A DNA stretch of 64,000 nucleotides, from assembly GCF_004364585.1 (NCBI RefSeq), contig NZ_SOAN01000007.1, forward strand, positions 62,001-126,000, in the 5' to 3' direction. Position 1 is the first letter of the stretch, and each line of letters begins with the position of its first letter. Positions 37,254 to 46,353 of the stretch are shown piece after piece. The notes beneath the pieces were generated by a model, which saw nothing but the letters and a program-made list of their open reading frames with translations, made no database searches and was not told the DNA's origin. The translations under genes were made by a program, and so were the position numbers. The DNA is from Nesterenkonia aurantiaca. Its GTDB lineage: Bacteria; Actinomycetota; Actinomycetes; Actinomycetales; Micrococcaceae.

Positions 37254-37922
37254 ATGTCTGATGTCGAGGAGATCACCACGCAGCGCTCAACCGTCGATGA
37301 GTGGACCGAGGGCCTGGCCCAGTCCACCGGTTCCCCGGGCGGTGGCGCCGGGGCCGGAGTGATGCTTGGCATCGCCGCATCGCTGACCTCTATGGTCGCC
37401 GGATACACCGAGGCTGATCCCGAGCGGCGAGACCGCCTGAGCGCCATCCTGACTCGAGCAGAGACGCTGCGGCAGTCGGCCCTGCACCTTGCCGACGACG
37501 ACGCGACCGCCTCTCGCGCGTTCGGGGCAGTCTTCAAGCTGGACCAGGGCCCGGAACGCGACGAGGCGATCCGCGAGGCCGCCATCGGCGCGGCGCAGAC
37601 CTCGGCCGAGCTCGGCGACCACGCCGTCGCGGCCATCGAGGACCTCTCCTGGCTGGCAGACCACGGCAAGCGAGCCGTGATCGCCGACGTCGTCGTCGCC
37701 TTCGGCGCCCTGCGAGCTGCGGTCGCAGGCGCACGGACCAATGCGAGCTTTGACCTTGCCACACTGAAGTCCTCGGGTTCCACGCTGGAAGAGATCCACG
37801 CCCAACACCCCAGGCTCTGGAACAGCGTCGAGACGCTGACCACCGCTATCGAGCGCATCGATGCCTGCACGGCCTCGATCGATCATCGGGCGGCCCCGAC
37901 CCACGCCGATGGATCGACCTAG
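37254..37922 (+). CDS. Cyclodeaminase/cyclohydrolase family protein (FchA/FTCD-like)
   Basis: 222-residue all-helical protein of the formiminotetrahydrofolate cyclodeaminase fold. The glycine-rich N-terminal motif STGSPGGGAGAGVMLGIAAS (residues 24-43) is the family's folate-binding loop; later comes LADDDATASRAFGAVFKL. The family converts 5-formimino- or methenyl-THF, feeding one-carbon metabolism; the exact reaction is not fixed here. An upstream extension of the frame to 37014 has no support, so ATG 37254 is used. A DUF3054 gene follows 9 bp later. Confidence 0.82.
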   Translation: MSDVEEITTQRSTVDEWTEGLAQSTGSPGGGAGAGVMLGIAASLTSMVAGYTEADPERRDRLSAILTRAETLRQSALHLADDDATASRAFGAVFKLDQGPERDEAIREAAIGAAQTSAELGDHAVAAIEDLSWLADHGKRAVIADVVVAFGALRAAVAGARTNASFDLATLKSSGSTLEEIHAQHPRLWNSVETLTTAIERIDACTASIDHRAAPTHADGST

Positions 37923-37931
37923 ACTCGGCAC

Positions 37932-38351
37932 ATGCACTCCTCCCCCGCCCCGCAGCCAGCCCCGACCCGTCAGGCCGTACTCCCCTGGCTGCTGCTGGTG
38001 CTCGACGGCCTCCTCGTGGTGGGTTTCGCCGCGCTGGGCAATCGCTCCCATGAGAGCGGCCTCGCCCTTCTCGACGTGATGGGCACCGCAGCTCCGTTCC
38101 TGCTCGGACTCCTGGTCAGCTCGTTGGCCGTGCGCTTCTGGCGCGGCCCCTCGCGACTCTGGCCGGACGCCGTCGTGGTGATCCTCGGCACCGTGGCACT
38201 GGGCATGACGGTGCGCGTGCTCAGCGGTGGTGGAGGCACGGAATGGTCCTTCATCCTGGTGGCACTGGGAGTGTTAGGGGTGCTCCTCGCGGGCCGTCGG
38301 TTGGTCACCGGGCGGCTGCTCACGCCTCGCCGCGAGAACCTTGCCGGTTAA
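37932..38351 (+). CDS. DUF3054 family membrane protein
   Basis: 139 residues, four hydrophobic helices (LLLVLDGLLVVGFAAL, APFLLGLLVSSLAV, VVVILGTVALGMTVRVL, FILVALGVLGVLLAG). The features LDGLLVVGFAALGNRSHESG and the conserved Trp/Pro of RLWPDAVVV match DUF3054. Function unknown. The 9-bp gap suggests co-transcription with the cyclodeaminase gene. Confidence 0.85.
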   Translation: MHSSPAPQPAPTRQAVLPWLLLVLDGLLVVGFAALGNRSHESGLALLDVMGTAAPFLLGLLVSSLAVRFWRGPSRLWPDAVVVILGTVALGMTVRVLSGGGGTEWSFILVALGVLGVLLAGRRLVTGRLLTPRRENLAG

Positions 38352-38480
38352 TCTCATGCTGGCGTTCAGCCAGCGTCAAGGTGAAACTCGATAGCGTAGG
38401 CGTGTAAGGGTGAGAAAGGCAGTGACGTCTGACGTTCGGCCCTCGACTCGCCCACCGACAGACTTCTGAGGAGACACCGC

Positions 38481-39668
38481 GTGAAAGCAGTGACATGGCA
38501 GGGCCATCACAAGGTCAGTGTGGAGACCGTTCCGGATCCACAGATCCAGCGGGCGAACGACGCGATCATCGAAGTCACCTCCACCGCAATCTGCGGTTCC
38601 GACCTCCACCTCTATGAGGTGCTCGGCCCGTTCATGACACCCGGGGACATCCTCGGCCACGAACCTATGGGCCGTGTGGTCGAGGCGGGTCCCGACTCGA
38701 ACCTTGCCACCGGTGACCGAGTGGTCATCCCGTTCCAGATCTCCTGCGGCAGCTGCTTCATGTGCCAGCGCGGCCTGCAGACCCAGTGTGAGGTCACGCA
38801 GGTCCGCGAGCAGGGCATGGGTGCAGCCCTCTACGGCTTCTCCGCGATGTACGGAGCCGTCCCTGGCGGCCAGGCCGAGTACCTGAGGGTGCCGCATGCG
38901 GACTACAGCCCGATCAAGGTCGGCAACGAACTGCCGGATCACCGCTACCTCTTCCTCTCCGACGTCATCCCCACCGCCTGGCAGGGTGTGGCCTACACCG
39001 GGCTCAAGAGCGGTGACAGCATCGCGATCATCGGACTCGGTCCGATCGGTCAGTTCGCCGCACGGATCGCGAAGCATCACGGCATGAAGGTCTACGCCAT
39101 CGATCCCGTAGCCGAGCGCCGCGCGATGGCCGCGCGCCACGGCGTCATGGTCTTCGACACCGGCGAGGAGTCGCTGAACCAGATCCGCGAGGCCACCGGT
39201 GGCCGCGGCCCCGACGGCGTCGTGGACGCCGTGGGCATGGAGGCCCACGGCTCCCCCGTCGCCAAGGCTGCCCAGATCTCCGCCCAGTTCCTGCCCGACG
39301 CGGCGGGCAAGGCGATGATGCAGACCGTCGGCGTGGACCGCCTCGCGGCACTGTACTCGGCGATCGATCTGGTCCGCCGCGGCGGCTCGATCTCACTGAG
39401 CGGCGTCTACGGCGGTGCCGCCAGCCCACTTCCGCTGATCACCATGTTCGACAAGCAGATCAGCTTCAAGATGGGCCAGGCCAACGTGAAGAACTGGGTC
39501 GACAAGATCCTGCCGCTTCTCGAGGACCCCGCAGATCCCCTGGGTGTGGACGACTTCATCACCCACACCCTGCCGCTGACCGACGCCCCTGGTGCCTACG
39601 AGACGTTCCAGAAGAAGGAAGACGGCTGCATCAAGGTCGTCCTGGACCCCTCGAAGTCGGCGGTCTGA
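38481..39668 (+). CDS. Zinc-dependent alcohol/formaldehyde dehydrogenase family protein
   Basis: 395-residue medium-chain dehydrogenase of the glutathione-independent formaldehyde dehydrogenase-like branch. Catalytic zinc ligands are Cys38 (ICGSD), His60 and Glu61 (GHEP); structural zinc uses Cys89, Cys92, Cys95 and Cys103. The NAD fold is IIGLGPIGQFAARIA. The long C-terminal lid (DPADPLGVDDFITHTLPL) is typical of this group. The substrate is not known; relatives are often encoded with SDR and stress genes, as here. GAGGAG lies before ATG 38481. Confidence 0.88.
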   Translation: MKAVTWQGHHKVSVETVPDPQIQRANDAIIEVTSTAICGSDLHLYEVLGPFMTPGDILGHEPMGRVVEAGPDSNLATGDRVVIPFQISCGSCFMCQRGLQTQCEVTQVREQGMGAALYGFSAMYGAVPGGQAEYLRVPHADYSPIKVGNELPDHRYLFLSDVIPTAWQGVAYTGLKSGDSIAIIGLGPIGQFAARIAKHHGMKVYAIDPVAERRAMAARHGVMVFDTGEESLNQIREATGGRGPDGVVDAVGMEAHGSPVAKAAQISAQFLPDAAGKAMMQTVGVDRLAALYSAIDLVRRGGSISLSGVYGGAASPLPLITMFDKQISFKMGQANVKNWVDKILPLLEDPADPLGVDDFITHTLPLTDAPGAYETFQKKEDGCIKVVLDPSKSAV

Positions 39669-39729
39669 TCGGTAACTTCAGCCTGGGCCGACCCCCGGTC
39701 GGACCCGACACACTCGAAGGGATTCAGCC

Positions 39730-40620
39730 ATGACGACAGATTCATATACCCAGCAGGACCCCCGGACCAAGTATCGCCACAGCGACCTTCCCGAGCAGGA
39801 ACAGTCGGATCAGCCAGGACTCACCGGAAAAACCGGCCCAGACCCAGATCACGGTGAACAGAGCTGGGTCGGCCACGGTCGGCTCAAGGGCCGCAAAACG
39901 CTGATCACGGGCGGGGATTCCGGCATCGGTCGAGCAACCGCGATCGCTTTCGCGCGTGAGGGATCGGACATCGCGATCGCTTACCTCCCGGAGGAGGAGG
40001 AAGACGCGCAGGTGACTGCGCAGCACGTCCGCGATGCAGGCCAGAAGTGCGCCACCTACCCGGTGGACATCACCGAGGAGGAGAGCGCCGTCGGGATCGT
40101 ACGACGCACCGTGGAGGACCTCGGCGGCATCGATGTGCTGATCCTCAACGCTGCGTATCAGCGGGCGCGCGACGGCATCGATGCGGTGCCGACCGCTGAG
40201 GTGCGCAAGGTCTTTGAGACCAACCTGATTGCGCACATCGTGGTCACCCGTGAAGCAGTGCCTCATATGAATCCCGGTGCCTCGATCATTGTCACGACAT
40301 CGATCCAGGCGGTCGAGCCCAAGGCCCCGTTGTTCGACTATGCGATGTCCAAGGCCGCGCAGGTCGCGTTCATCGAGTCGATGGCCGCGGAGCTCGCCGA
40401 GAAGGGCATCCGGGTCAACGGTGTGGCGCCAGGGCCAATCTGGACTCCGCTGATCCCGGCCACCGGGTTCGACGGTGTGGCTCAGTTCGGTCAGGACACT
40501 CCCCTGGGCCGACCAGGACAGCCCGCGGAGCTCGCAGGGGCGTACGTCTACCTCGCAAGCGAAGAGGCCTCCTACGTCTCCGGCTCGGTCATTCCGGTCA
40601 CCGGCGGCAAAGGCTTCTGA
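39730..40620 (+). CDS. SDR family oxidoreductase (YhdF/YhxC-like)
   Basis: 296 residues. After a polar, family-typical 55-residue N-terminus (QQDPRTKYRHSDLPEQEQ) comes the short-chain dehydrogenase core: cofactor motif TGGDSGIGRATA (about 59-70), LILNAAYQ, catalytic Ser in TTSIQ, and YAMSK with the catalytic Tyr and Lys, then GPIWTPLIPA. Relatives are general-stress oxidoreductases of Bacillus; substrate unknown. AAGGGA precedes the start, 61 bp after the zinc dehydrogenase. Confidence 0.9.
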   Translation: MTTDSYTQQDPRTKYRHSDLPEQEQSDQPGLTGKTGPDPDHGEQSWVGHGRLKGRKTLITGGDSGIGRATAIAFAREGSDIAIAYLPEEEEDAQVTAQHVRDAGQKCATYPVDITEEESAVGIVRRTVEDLGGIDVLILNAAYQRARDGIDAVPTAEVRKVFETNLIAHIVVTREAVPHMNPGASIIVTTSIQAVEPKAPLFDYAMSKAAQVAFIESMAAELAEKGIRVNGVAPGPIWTPLIPATGFDGVAQFGQDTPLGRPGQPAELAGAYVYLASEEASYVSGSVIPVTGGKGF

Positions 40621-40665
40621 ACCGCGGCTCCGCAGAGCAGCACGAGACTGGGAAGAATCGGCGAG

Positions 40666-40923
40666 ATGGCACGTTCAAGCGTGAAGGACGAGGAGCTCTA
40701 CGAACGCCTCCGCGAGGAGGGCAACTCCAAGGAGAAATCGGCCCGGATCGCCAACGCCGCTGCGAAAGAGGGCCGCAGCAGCGAAGGCGAGAAGGGCGGC
40801 GAGGCGTCGAACTACGAGGACCGGACCGTGGCGCAGCTGCAGGACCGGGCCAAGAAGCTCGGTCTCAGCGGGTACTCGCAGATGAACAAGGATGAGCTGA
40901 TCGACGCACTGCGCAACCACTGA
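40666..40923 (+). CDS. DUF7218/Rho N-terminal-like small protein
   Basis: 85-residue basic/acidic protein. Residues 1-45 follow the [20 protein letters not shown] pattern of DUF7218, and the C-terminal part ([20 protein letters not shown], then [12 protein letters not shown]) is a Rho-termination-factor N-terminal (SAP-like) helical motif that can bind nucleic acid. It is often found with stress genes; molecular role unknown. It follows the SDR gene by 45 bp and is probably in the same operon. Confidence 0.85.
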   Translation: MARSSVKDEELYERLREEGNSKEKSARIANAAAKEGRSSEGEKGGEASNYEDRTVAQLQDRAKKLGLSGYSQMNKDELIDALRNH

Positions 40924-41003
40924 GCCGCCTTCTGGGACAGACGATCCCCTGCTGAGCGGGGGCTTCGCCGCACGGCGATTCAGCATAGAAGTTGGACACA
41001 CAG

Positions 41004-41039
41004 CAATGGCCGGGAACCCCGCAGGGTTCCCGGCCATTG
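41004..41039. terminator. Bidirectional hairpin terminator, 16-bp perfect stem
   Basis: Arms 41004-41019 and 41024-41039 pair exactly around a 4-base loop, between converging DUF7218 and catalase genes. Confidence 0.85.
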
Positions 41040-41073
41040 TCATATCAGCCGAAGGTGGCGAGTCCGGAACTCA

Positions 41074-42753
41074 TCACTTGCTGTAGCTGAGGCTCCCCAG
41101 GTTGCCGGAGAGCACGTCTTCGCCGGAGACCTGGCGGTTCTCCACCGAAGCGGTCCAGGTCCCCCACTGCTCGGGATCGATGGAGTCGCCGTTGTTGCCG
41201 AGGTTGGCGAGGCGCTGCTCCTCCTCCTCGGTGAAGTTCTGCACCGCCAGCGGCTTCAGGTGCTTGACGTCATCCACGGTGAGACCGATGTTCTTCGCGA
41301 TCCGCTGACCATAGTCGTCGTGGATCATGAAGAAGTGCCAGACGATGCGCTCCTGCACGTCGCGCTCCGACTGCTCCAGCATGCCGGTGAGCACGTTGAT
41401 CAGCTCATCGCGCTCCCAGTCCATCATGGTGTTGTAGCGGCCCCGTGCCTGCAGGTAATCGTTGCGGCGATCCAGGTTCGCCTGCACCAGCTTTCCACCC
41501 ACGGCCGGAGCGTTGTTCGGCTGCGGCTCCGGGGACTCGTGCAGTCCGTTGTGGATGGAGGGCTCGTAGTTCACGTGCGGGTTCTGCTCAGGGTGCACGT
41601 CGTTGCCGAAGGACATCAGTCCGCCGCGCTGGTTCGTGTAGACCTGGCCGTCGCGGCCCTTGGGCTGGTTGACCGGCAGCTGCAGGTAGTTCGGACCCAC
41701 GCGGTAGCGCTGAGCGTCCGAGTAGGAGAACGTGCGCCCCACCAGCATCTTGTCGTCCGAGAAGTCCAGACCGTCGACCAGGACACCGGTGCCCATGGCG
41801 ATCTGCTCGTTCTCGTTGTGGTGATCCCCCACGTTGCGATTCAGCGTCATGACACCGATCTTGCGCAGCGGGAACTGATCCTCGGGCCAGATCTTGGTGT
41901 CATCCAGCGGATCCCAGCCGAGCTCAGGGTGCTCGTGGTCTTCCATGATCTGGACATGGACGTCCCACTGCGGGAAATCGCCGCGTTCGATCGACTCGAA
42001 GAGGTCCTTCGAGGCGTGGCCGAGGTCCTGGCCCTGCACCTTGGCGGACTCAGCCTCAGTCATCGAGGCGACGCCGGCGCGCGGGTGGAAGTGGTACTTC
42101 ACCAGCACGGTCTCGCCTTCGGCGTTGACCATCTTGTAGGTGTTGACGCCGAAGCCCTCCATGTGGCGGTAGGTCGCCGGGATGCCGCGCGGGCTGAAGA
42201 GGTGGGTCAGCATGTGCATCGACTCGGGAGTCTGGCCCATGAAGTCCAGGATGCGGTTGGGCTCCTGGCGGAAGGTGATCGGGTCCGGCTTCAACGAGTG
42301 GATCACGTCGGGGAACTTGATCGCATCGCGGATGAAGAACACCGGAAGGTTGTTGCCGACCAGGTCCCAGTTGCCGTCTTCGGTGTAGAACTTCACGGCG
42401 AAGCCGCGGGGGTCCCGGGCGGCCTCGGAGGAGTCACGGCCACCGATGACGGTGGAGAAGCGGATCGCCAGGTCGGTCTTCTTGCCGGCTTCCTGGAAGA
42501 GCTTTGCGCGGGTGTACTTCGATGCCGGCTCGTCACCGATCATCCCGGTGGCCTCGAACTCGCCGTAGGCGACGAAGCCGCGGGCGTGGACCACACGCTC
42601 CGGGATCCGCTCCCGGTCAAAGTGGCTGATATTCTCGAGGAACTGGTAGTTCTCCAGCGTGGCGGGCCCGCGGTTGCCCACGGTGCGCTGGTTCTGGTTG
42701 TTGGTGACAGGGTGACCCTGTCGAGTGGTCAGGATCGGATCGGTCTGTGCCAA
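41074..42753 (-). CDS. katA: Heme catalase
   Basis: Splits hydrogen peroxide into water and oxygen. The 559-residue monofunctional catalase shows catalytic His56 in RVVHARG, Asn134 in [10 protein letters not shown], and the heme ligand Tyr344 in RTFSYSDAQ. The open frame reaches 42816, but TTG 42753 has AAGGAG 6 bases upstream and is the likely start. A sigma-70-type promoter and a small palindrome lie upstream. It stands alone, convergent with the zinc dehydrogenase group, fitting a peroxide-stress role. Confidence 0.95.
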   Translation of the reverse strand: MAQTDPILTTRQGHPVTNNQNQRTVGNRGPATLENYQFLENISHFDRERIPERVVHARGFVAYGEFEATGMIGDEPASKYTRAKLFQEAGKKTDLAIRFSTVIGGRDSSEAARDPRGFAVKFYTEDGNWDLVGNNLPVFFIRDAIKFPDVIHSLKPDPITFRQEPNRILDFMGQTPESMHMLTHLFSPRGIPATYRHMEGFGVNTYKMVNAEGETVLVKYHFHPRAGVASMTEAESAKVQGQDLGHASKDLFESIERGDFPQWDVHVQIMEDHEHPELGWDPLDDTKIWPEDQFPLRKIGVMTLNRNVGDHHNENEQIAMGTGVLVDGLDFSDDKMLVGRTFSYSDAQRYRVGPNYLQLPVNQPKGRDGQVYTNQRGGLMSFGNDVHPEQNPHVNYEPSIHNGLHESPEPQPNNAPAVGGKLVQANLDRRNDYLQARGRYNTMMDWERDELINVLTGMLEQSERDVQERIVWHFFMIHDDYGQRIAKNIGLTVDDVKHLKPLAVQNFTEEEEQRLANLGNNGDSIDPEQWGTWTASVENRQVSGEDVLSGNLGSLSYSK

Positions 42754-42840
42754 TTCGCTCTCCTTCTCGCTGAGGCGAGATCCCTTGCGCCTGACGCAGG
42801 CAGAAGGGGATCTCACCGGCCCGACACGTGGCGGGCAGAC

Positions 42841-42869
42841 TTATCTTGTGGACTCTTCGACCTTAGCAA
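42841..42869 (-). promoter_or_regulatory. Catalase promoter
   Basis: On the minus strand TTGCTA (42869-42864), a 17-base spacer and AGATAA (42846-42841) form a good housekeeping promoter about 90 bp before the catalase TTG. Confidence 0.6.
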
Positions 42870-42881
42870 GATCGAGATGTT

Positions 42882-42893
42882 ATTACGAGTAAT
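42882..42893. promoter_or_regulatory. Candidate operator upstream of the catalase promoter
   Basis: ATTACGAGTAAT is an exact 12-bp inverted repeat, 12 bp upstream of the -35. It could be a site for a peroxide or iron regulator (Fur/PerR or OxyR type); the regulator is not identified. Confidence 0.4.
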
Positions 42894-42907
42894 TCAGAAC
42901 TACATGC

Positions 42908-44506
42908 TCAGCGTGTCTTTTCGAAGGTGCTGCGGTCTCGACGGAACGCGCGGTGCCGGGCGTATTCGTGGACGGTCTCCAGCTGCTCGCGCTGGGCCTC
43001 TGCATCGTCGATCAGCCCCTGGAAGACCTTCGGGTCTACTCCGAGGGCTGCGGCGTGGTCCTTCATCACGGACCATCCATGAAGCTTGCCCGTGACAGCA
43101 GTGATCATGACCTCCGCCTCGAGCACCAGCGTCGAGGGTGATCGACCGCCAGGGGGCCTGCCATTGGGCTTGAGCCGTCCCACCCGCTCCCCCAGCCAGG
43201 CGATGGTCGTGGATCCGGGTGGAGTCGAGAAACCCTGGCGCTGGATCAGTTTCACCAGGAAGCCGTGTTCACGCGTGATGGCTTCGGCCACCTCGGAGAT
43301 CTGAGGAAACACGGGGGTGTCCACATAGTCCGCCGCCATGCGCTTGATCCGATTCGTTCCCGCTGTGGCACCGGCGAGATGGTCTGACATGTATTGGCGC
43401 AGCAGCAGGGCGTCCACCTCGCCACCGAGTTCGTGGTCGGTCGAGGGAAGCTCCGGCCGTTCCGCGGCGTCGATGTCCCGGGGGCGCAGAGGAACCGAGG
43501 GGGCGCCGACCCCGGCGGCCATGCCCTGAACCAGCTCCTCGAGGGCCTGGGCCCCGGAATGCTGCGGCGCCCAGCCGAGCTCCCGCTTCGCTCGTGAGTT
43601 GTCCATGACCGGCACATGACGGCCCATATCTAGCCAGCCTTCATCTGCTGGGAGGATCCGGGCCCGATGAGCGGCCTTCATCAGTGGTCGCAGCGCGGCG
43701 GCTGGCAATCGCAGGGGAATCCCCTGGGTCTTCTCCCCGGAGACGACCTTCGCGATGGCATCACCGTCGAGGAGGTCATCCGCGCAGACATTGAACGCAC
43801 CCTGAGCCCCGAGGATAGCGGCCTGTGCGTAAGCGGCAGCCAGATCGTCTGCATGCACGGCCTGGGTGCGGATCCCACCAGGGACCGGTACCACCGGCGG
43901 GCGGAAGAGCTGCAGCAGCTGCACCGGTGCCAGATCTCCGGCGAAGTAGCGCTGGATCTCGGAGCCTGCCTCTCGCTGGAAGACCAGTCCCGGGCGCAGC
44001 CGTGCCAGAGAGAATCCAGGGTGCGCCTCGAGGAACTCATCCATGACGCGCTCCTGGGCCACCTTGTCCTGGCTGTAGTGCGACCCGGGAATGCCCTCGG
44101 TGGGCCACTGCTCGTCGCGCGGGGTCGCGTCCTCGGCCGGTGAGTACACCCCGACCGAGGACGCGACGACGGCCTGGCGCACCCCGGCCAGTGCCGCGGC
44201 CTCCAACACGTGCCGAGTCCCGTCCACGTTGACCCGGCGCAGCAGGCTCCGCTCGCTGTTGGGCTGGATCAGCCAGGCCAGGTGGATCACGGCATCACAG
44301 CCGGACAGCGCCTCGGCGAGCTCCGGCACGACTTCGCTGTACTGGATGTCTGCGCGGTGCCACTGGGCATCCGCGTAGGGAGCGGCGTCGGTGTCGGGGA
44401 GTCGTCGCGCGATCCCGAGCACGCTCTGCACCTCGGTACGGCCGCTCAAGTGCCGCAAGACCGCCGTTCCCACGTTTCCTGTCGCTCCGATGACGGCAAT
44501 GCGCAT
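42908..44506 (-). CDS. NAD-dependent epimerase/dehydratase fused to a helical domain
   Basis: 532 residues. Residues 1-330 are an extended SDR: GATGNVGTAVLRHL at the start (IGATGNVG), the catalytic-type Ser in VVASSVGVYSP, and YSQDKVAQE with the Tyr-x3-Lys-like pattern (Tyr and Lys present). Residues about 345-510 are a separate helical segment with LLLRQYMSDHLAGATAGTNR and WLGERVGRLKPNGRPPG that resembles uncharacterised stand-alone actinobacterial proteins. AGGAGG lies before ATG 44506. The substrate is unknown; the SDR half is like sugar-nucleotide or NmrA-type epimerases. The upstream neighbour on the same strand is an aldo/keto reductase. Confidence 0.78.
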   Translation of the reverse strand: MRIAVIGATGNVGTAVLRHLSGRTEVQSVLGIARRLPDTDAAPYADAQWHRADIQYSEVVPELAEALSGCDAVIHLAWLIQPNSERSLLRRVNVDGTRHVLEAAALAGVRQAVVASSVGVYSPAEDATPRDEQWPTEGIPGSHYSQDKVAQERVMDEFLEAHPGFSLARLRPGLVFQREAGSEIQRYFAGDLAPVQLLQLFRPPVVPVPGGIRTQAVHADDLAAAYAQAAILGAQGAFNVCADDLLDGDAIAKVVSGEKTQGIPLRLPAAALRPLMKAAHRARILPADEGWLDMGRHVPVMDNSRAKRELGWAPQHSGAQALEELVQGMAAGVGAPSVPLRPRDIDAAERPELPSTDHELGGEVDALLLRQYMSDHLAGATAGTNRIKRMAADYVDTPVFPQISEVAEAITREHGFLVKLIQRQGFSTPPGSTTIAWLGERVGRLKPNGRPPGGRSPSTLVLEAEVMITAVTGKLHGWSVMKDHAAALGVDPKVFQGLIDDAEAQREQLETVHEYARHRAFRRDRSTFEKTR

Positions 44507-44568
44507 AGGTCCTCCTGCTCAAAGGTGTCTGTTCGGTGTTCTCTGCTCGGTGGCGCCTCCGGGAGGGC

Positions 44569-45558
44569 CTACCAGCGGTCCTGAACCGAGGGGGCGATCC
44601 TATCGGCATAGAGCTTCCGCACGGCGGCCCGGAAGTCATCGGAGAGCTGGGGTGCGGCGCCGGCCTCAGCGTTCTGCTGGGCCTGCTCGGCATTGCGCGC
44701 CCCGGGGATGACGGTGCTCACGCCGGAGGACTGGATGATCCAGGCCAGGGCCGCCGTCGTGGGCTTGAGTCCCTCCTGTTCCGCGAGTTCGGAGAACTGC
44801 GCCGCCGCATCGACTCCAGTCGCGAAGTCCACTCCGGAGAAGGTCTCCCCGATGTCGAAGGCCTCACCAGAGCGGTTATAGCTGCGGTGATCCGAGGCTT
44901 CAAAGGTGGTGTCCTTGGTGTACCGGCCGCTGAGCAGTCCGCTGGCGAGCGGGACGCGCGCGATGATGCCCACTCCGGCTTCACGTGCCGCCGGAAGCAC
45001 CTTCTCCAAGGGCTTCTGCCGGAAGGCGTTGAGGATGATCTGCACCGAGGCCACATTCGGCCGGGCGATGGCGCTCAAAGCCTGGTCCACGGTCTCCACA
45101 CTGATGCCGTAGTGGGCGATGGCGCCGGACTCCACCAGGGCATCCAGGCGATCGAAGACGGCGTCTGAATCGAAGACGTCATCGTTGGGGCAGTGCAGCT
45201 GCACCAGGTCGAGGGTGTCTCTACCGAGATTCTTCCGAGAACGGTCCACCCAGGCCTGGAAGTTCTCGGCCGTGGCGTGCTCCAGGCTGGGCTCTTCTGC
45301 GCGGCGGATCATCTTGGTGGCGACCAGGCCCGTCCATTCGGGGTTCTTCGCCAGCCACTTGCCGATCAGCTGCTCGCTGAGTCCGTCACCGTAGACGTCG
45401 GCAGTGTCAAAGATGGTGACCTCGTGCTCGGCTGCGGCATCCATGACGGCATAGGCGTCTGCCTCCTCGACACGACCGAAGTCCCCGCCGAACTGCCAGG
45501 TGCCGAGACCGATGGTGGATACTTCGCGGCCGGTGCGGCCAAGGACACGGTGCTGCAT
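44569..45558 (-). CDS. Aldo/keto reductase
   Basis: 329-residue NADPH-dependent reductase. The barrel carries the catalytic tetrad region: Asp in TADVYGDGLSEQLIGKWL (Asp, Tyr) and Lys in VATKMIRR, with His in LVQLHCPN. The cofactor end is VIPGARNAEQAQQNAEA. It resembles the AKR11/AKR13 or YhdN-like general-stress reductases; the substrate is unknown. ATG 45558 with GGAGG is preferred over the upstream open frame. A 62-bp gap leads to the epimerase gene. Confidence 0.9.
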   Translation of the reverse strand: MQHRVLGRTGREVSTIGLGTWQFGGDFGRVEEADAYAVMDAAAEHEVTIFDTADVYGDGLSEQLIGKWLAKNPEWTGLVATKMIRRAEEPSLEHATAENFQAWVDRSRKNLGRDTLDLVQLHCPNDDVFDSDAVFDRLDALVESGAIAHYGISVETVDQALSAIARPNVASVQIILNAFRQKPLEKVLPAAREAGVGIIARVPLASGLLSGRYTKDTTFEASDHRSYNRSGEAFDIGETFSGVDFATGVDAAAQFSELAEQEGLKPTTAALAWIIQSSGVSTVIPGARNAEQAQQNAEAGAAPQLSDDFRAAVRKLYADRIAPSVQDRW

Positions 45559-45718
45559 GAAGGGACCTCCGAGGTTTGGTGTGACGTCTGCCTCCACCCT
45601 ACTCCTGACCCAGGACACGTCTCGGGTGCCTGACTCGGAGCGCCGTAGAGGTCCAGCTGCAGGTCAGGGTGCAGGCTGACGGAAAGATCCATGAGGACGA
45701 ATCTGGGCATACGAAAAA

Positions 45719-45746
45719 GGTCCGGAGTCCTATTGGACTCCGGACC
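45719..45746 (-). terminator. Rho-independent terminator after tRNA-Ala
   Basis: GGTCCGGAGTCC and its exact complement form a 12-bp stem with loop TATT. The minus strand continues with TTTTTCG, a clear T tract. Confidence 0.9.
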
Positions 45747-45756
45747 TGCTTCGCTC

Positions 45757-45832
45757 TGGTGGAGGTAAGGGGATTCGAACCCCTGACCTTCCGCATGCCA
45801 TGCGGACGCGCTACCAGCTGCGCCATACCCCC
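45757..45832 (-). tRNA. tRNA-Ala (anticodon GGC)
   Basis: A complete cloverleaf is read on the minus strand: acceptor GGGGGTA pairing with TACCTCC (one G-T pair), D stem GCGC/GCGC, anticodon stem TCCGC/GCGGA with loop ATGGCAT (anticodon GGC), and T stem AGGGG/CCCCT with loop TTCGAAT. The 3' CCA is encoded (45757-45759 on the plus strand as TGG). It reads alanine GCC and GCU codons. A terminator follows 10 bp later. Confidence 0.96.
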
Positions 45833-45970
45833 AGATCATCACCCCGGATCAGCGTCTGCGCCGCGGCAACTCCCCTACTCTACTGTGAACCCGAATCGCT
45901 GCGCAAATCGGATCCCATTCCCAGGAGAATCGCTCGGATCAGTCGCTGACCTGGGGCTATACAACCCTCT

Positions 45971-46342
45971 TTACTGCGCGTCGGGGAGCTGCAGATCGAC
46001 CTTGTCGACATCGGCGTAGAGCCGGTCGAGGCCATAGACGGCGCGCTCCTCTTCGTGCTGGACATGGACCACCATATGTCCATAGTCCAGCAGCACCCAG
46101 GTGCCGGTGCCGCGACCTTCTCGGCGCAGCGGCGAGGAGTCGTGGACCTCCTTGAGCGCTCGCTCGACCTCATCGACGATGGCGCCGATCTGCCGTTCGG
46201 AGGGTGCCGAGCAGACCAGGAAGGCGTCAGTGATGCCGAGCCGTTCCCCCACGTCGAGCCCGACGATGTTCGTCGCAAGTTTGTCCGCTGCCGCAGAGGC
46301 AGCGGTGCGGAGTTCAGAGAGCACAAGTTCGGTGATAGCCAT
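45971..46342 (-). CDS. rsfS: Ribosomal silencing factor RsfS
   Basis: 123-residue RsfS/Iojap protein that binds ribosomal protein L14 and blocks subunit joining when nutrients are low. The pattern KLATNIVGLDVGERLGITDA, FLVCSAPSERQIGAIVDEVE, and WVLLDYGHMVVHVQHEEER is diagnostic. ATG 46342 is used; TTG 46351 is an alternative. It follows the membrane protein gene by 11 bp and ends 138 bp before the tRNA. Confidence 0.96.
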   Translation of the reverse strand: MAITELVLSELRTAASAAADKLATNIVGLDVGERLGITDAFLVCSAPSERQIGAIVDEVERALKEVHDSSPLRREGRGTGTWVLLDYGHMVVHVQHEEERAVYGLDRLYADVDKVDLQLPDAQ

Positions 46343-46353
46343 GACGTCCAAGC

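Noticed and set aside
41260-43095. A 611-codon plus-strand frame opposite the catalase
   Set aside because: Antisense of a certain catalase gene, with no domain match.
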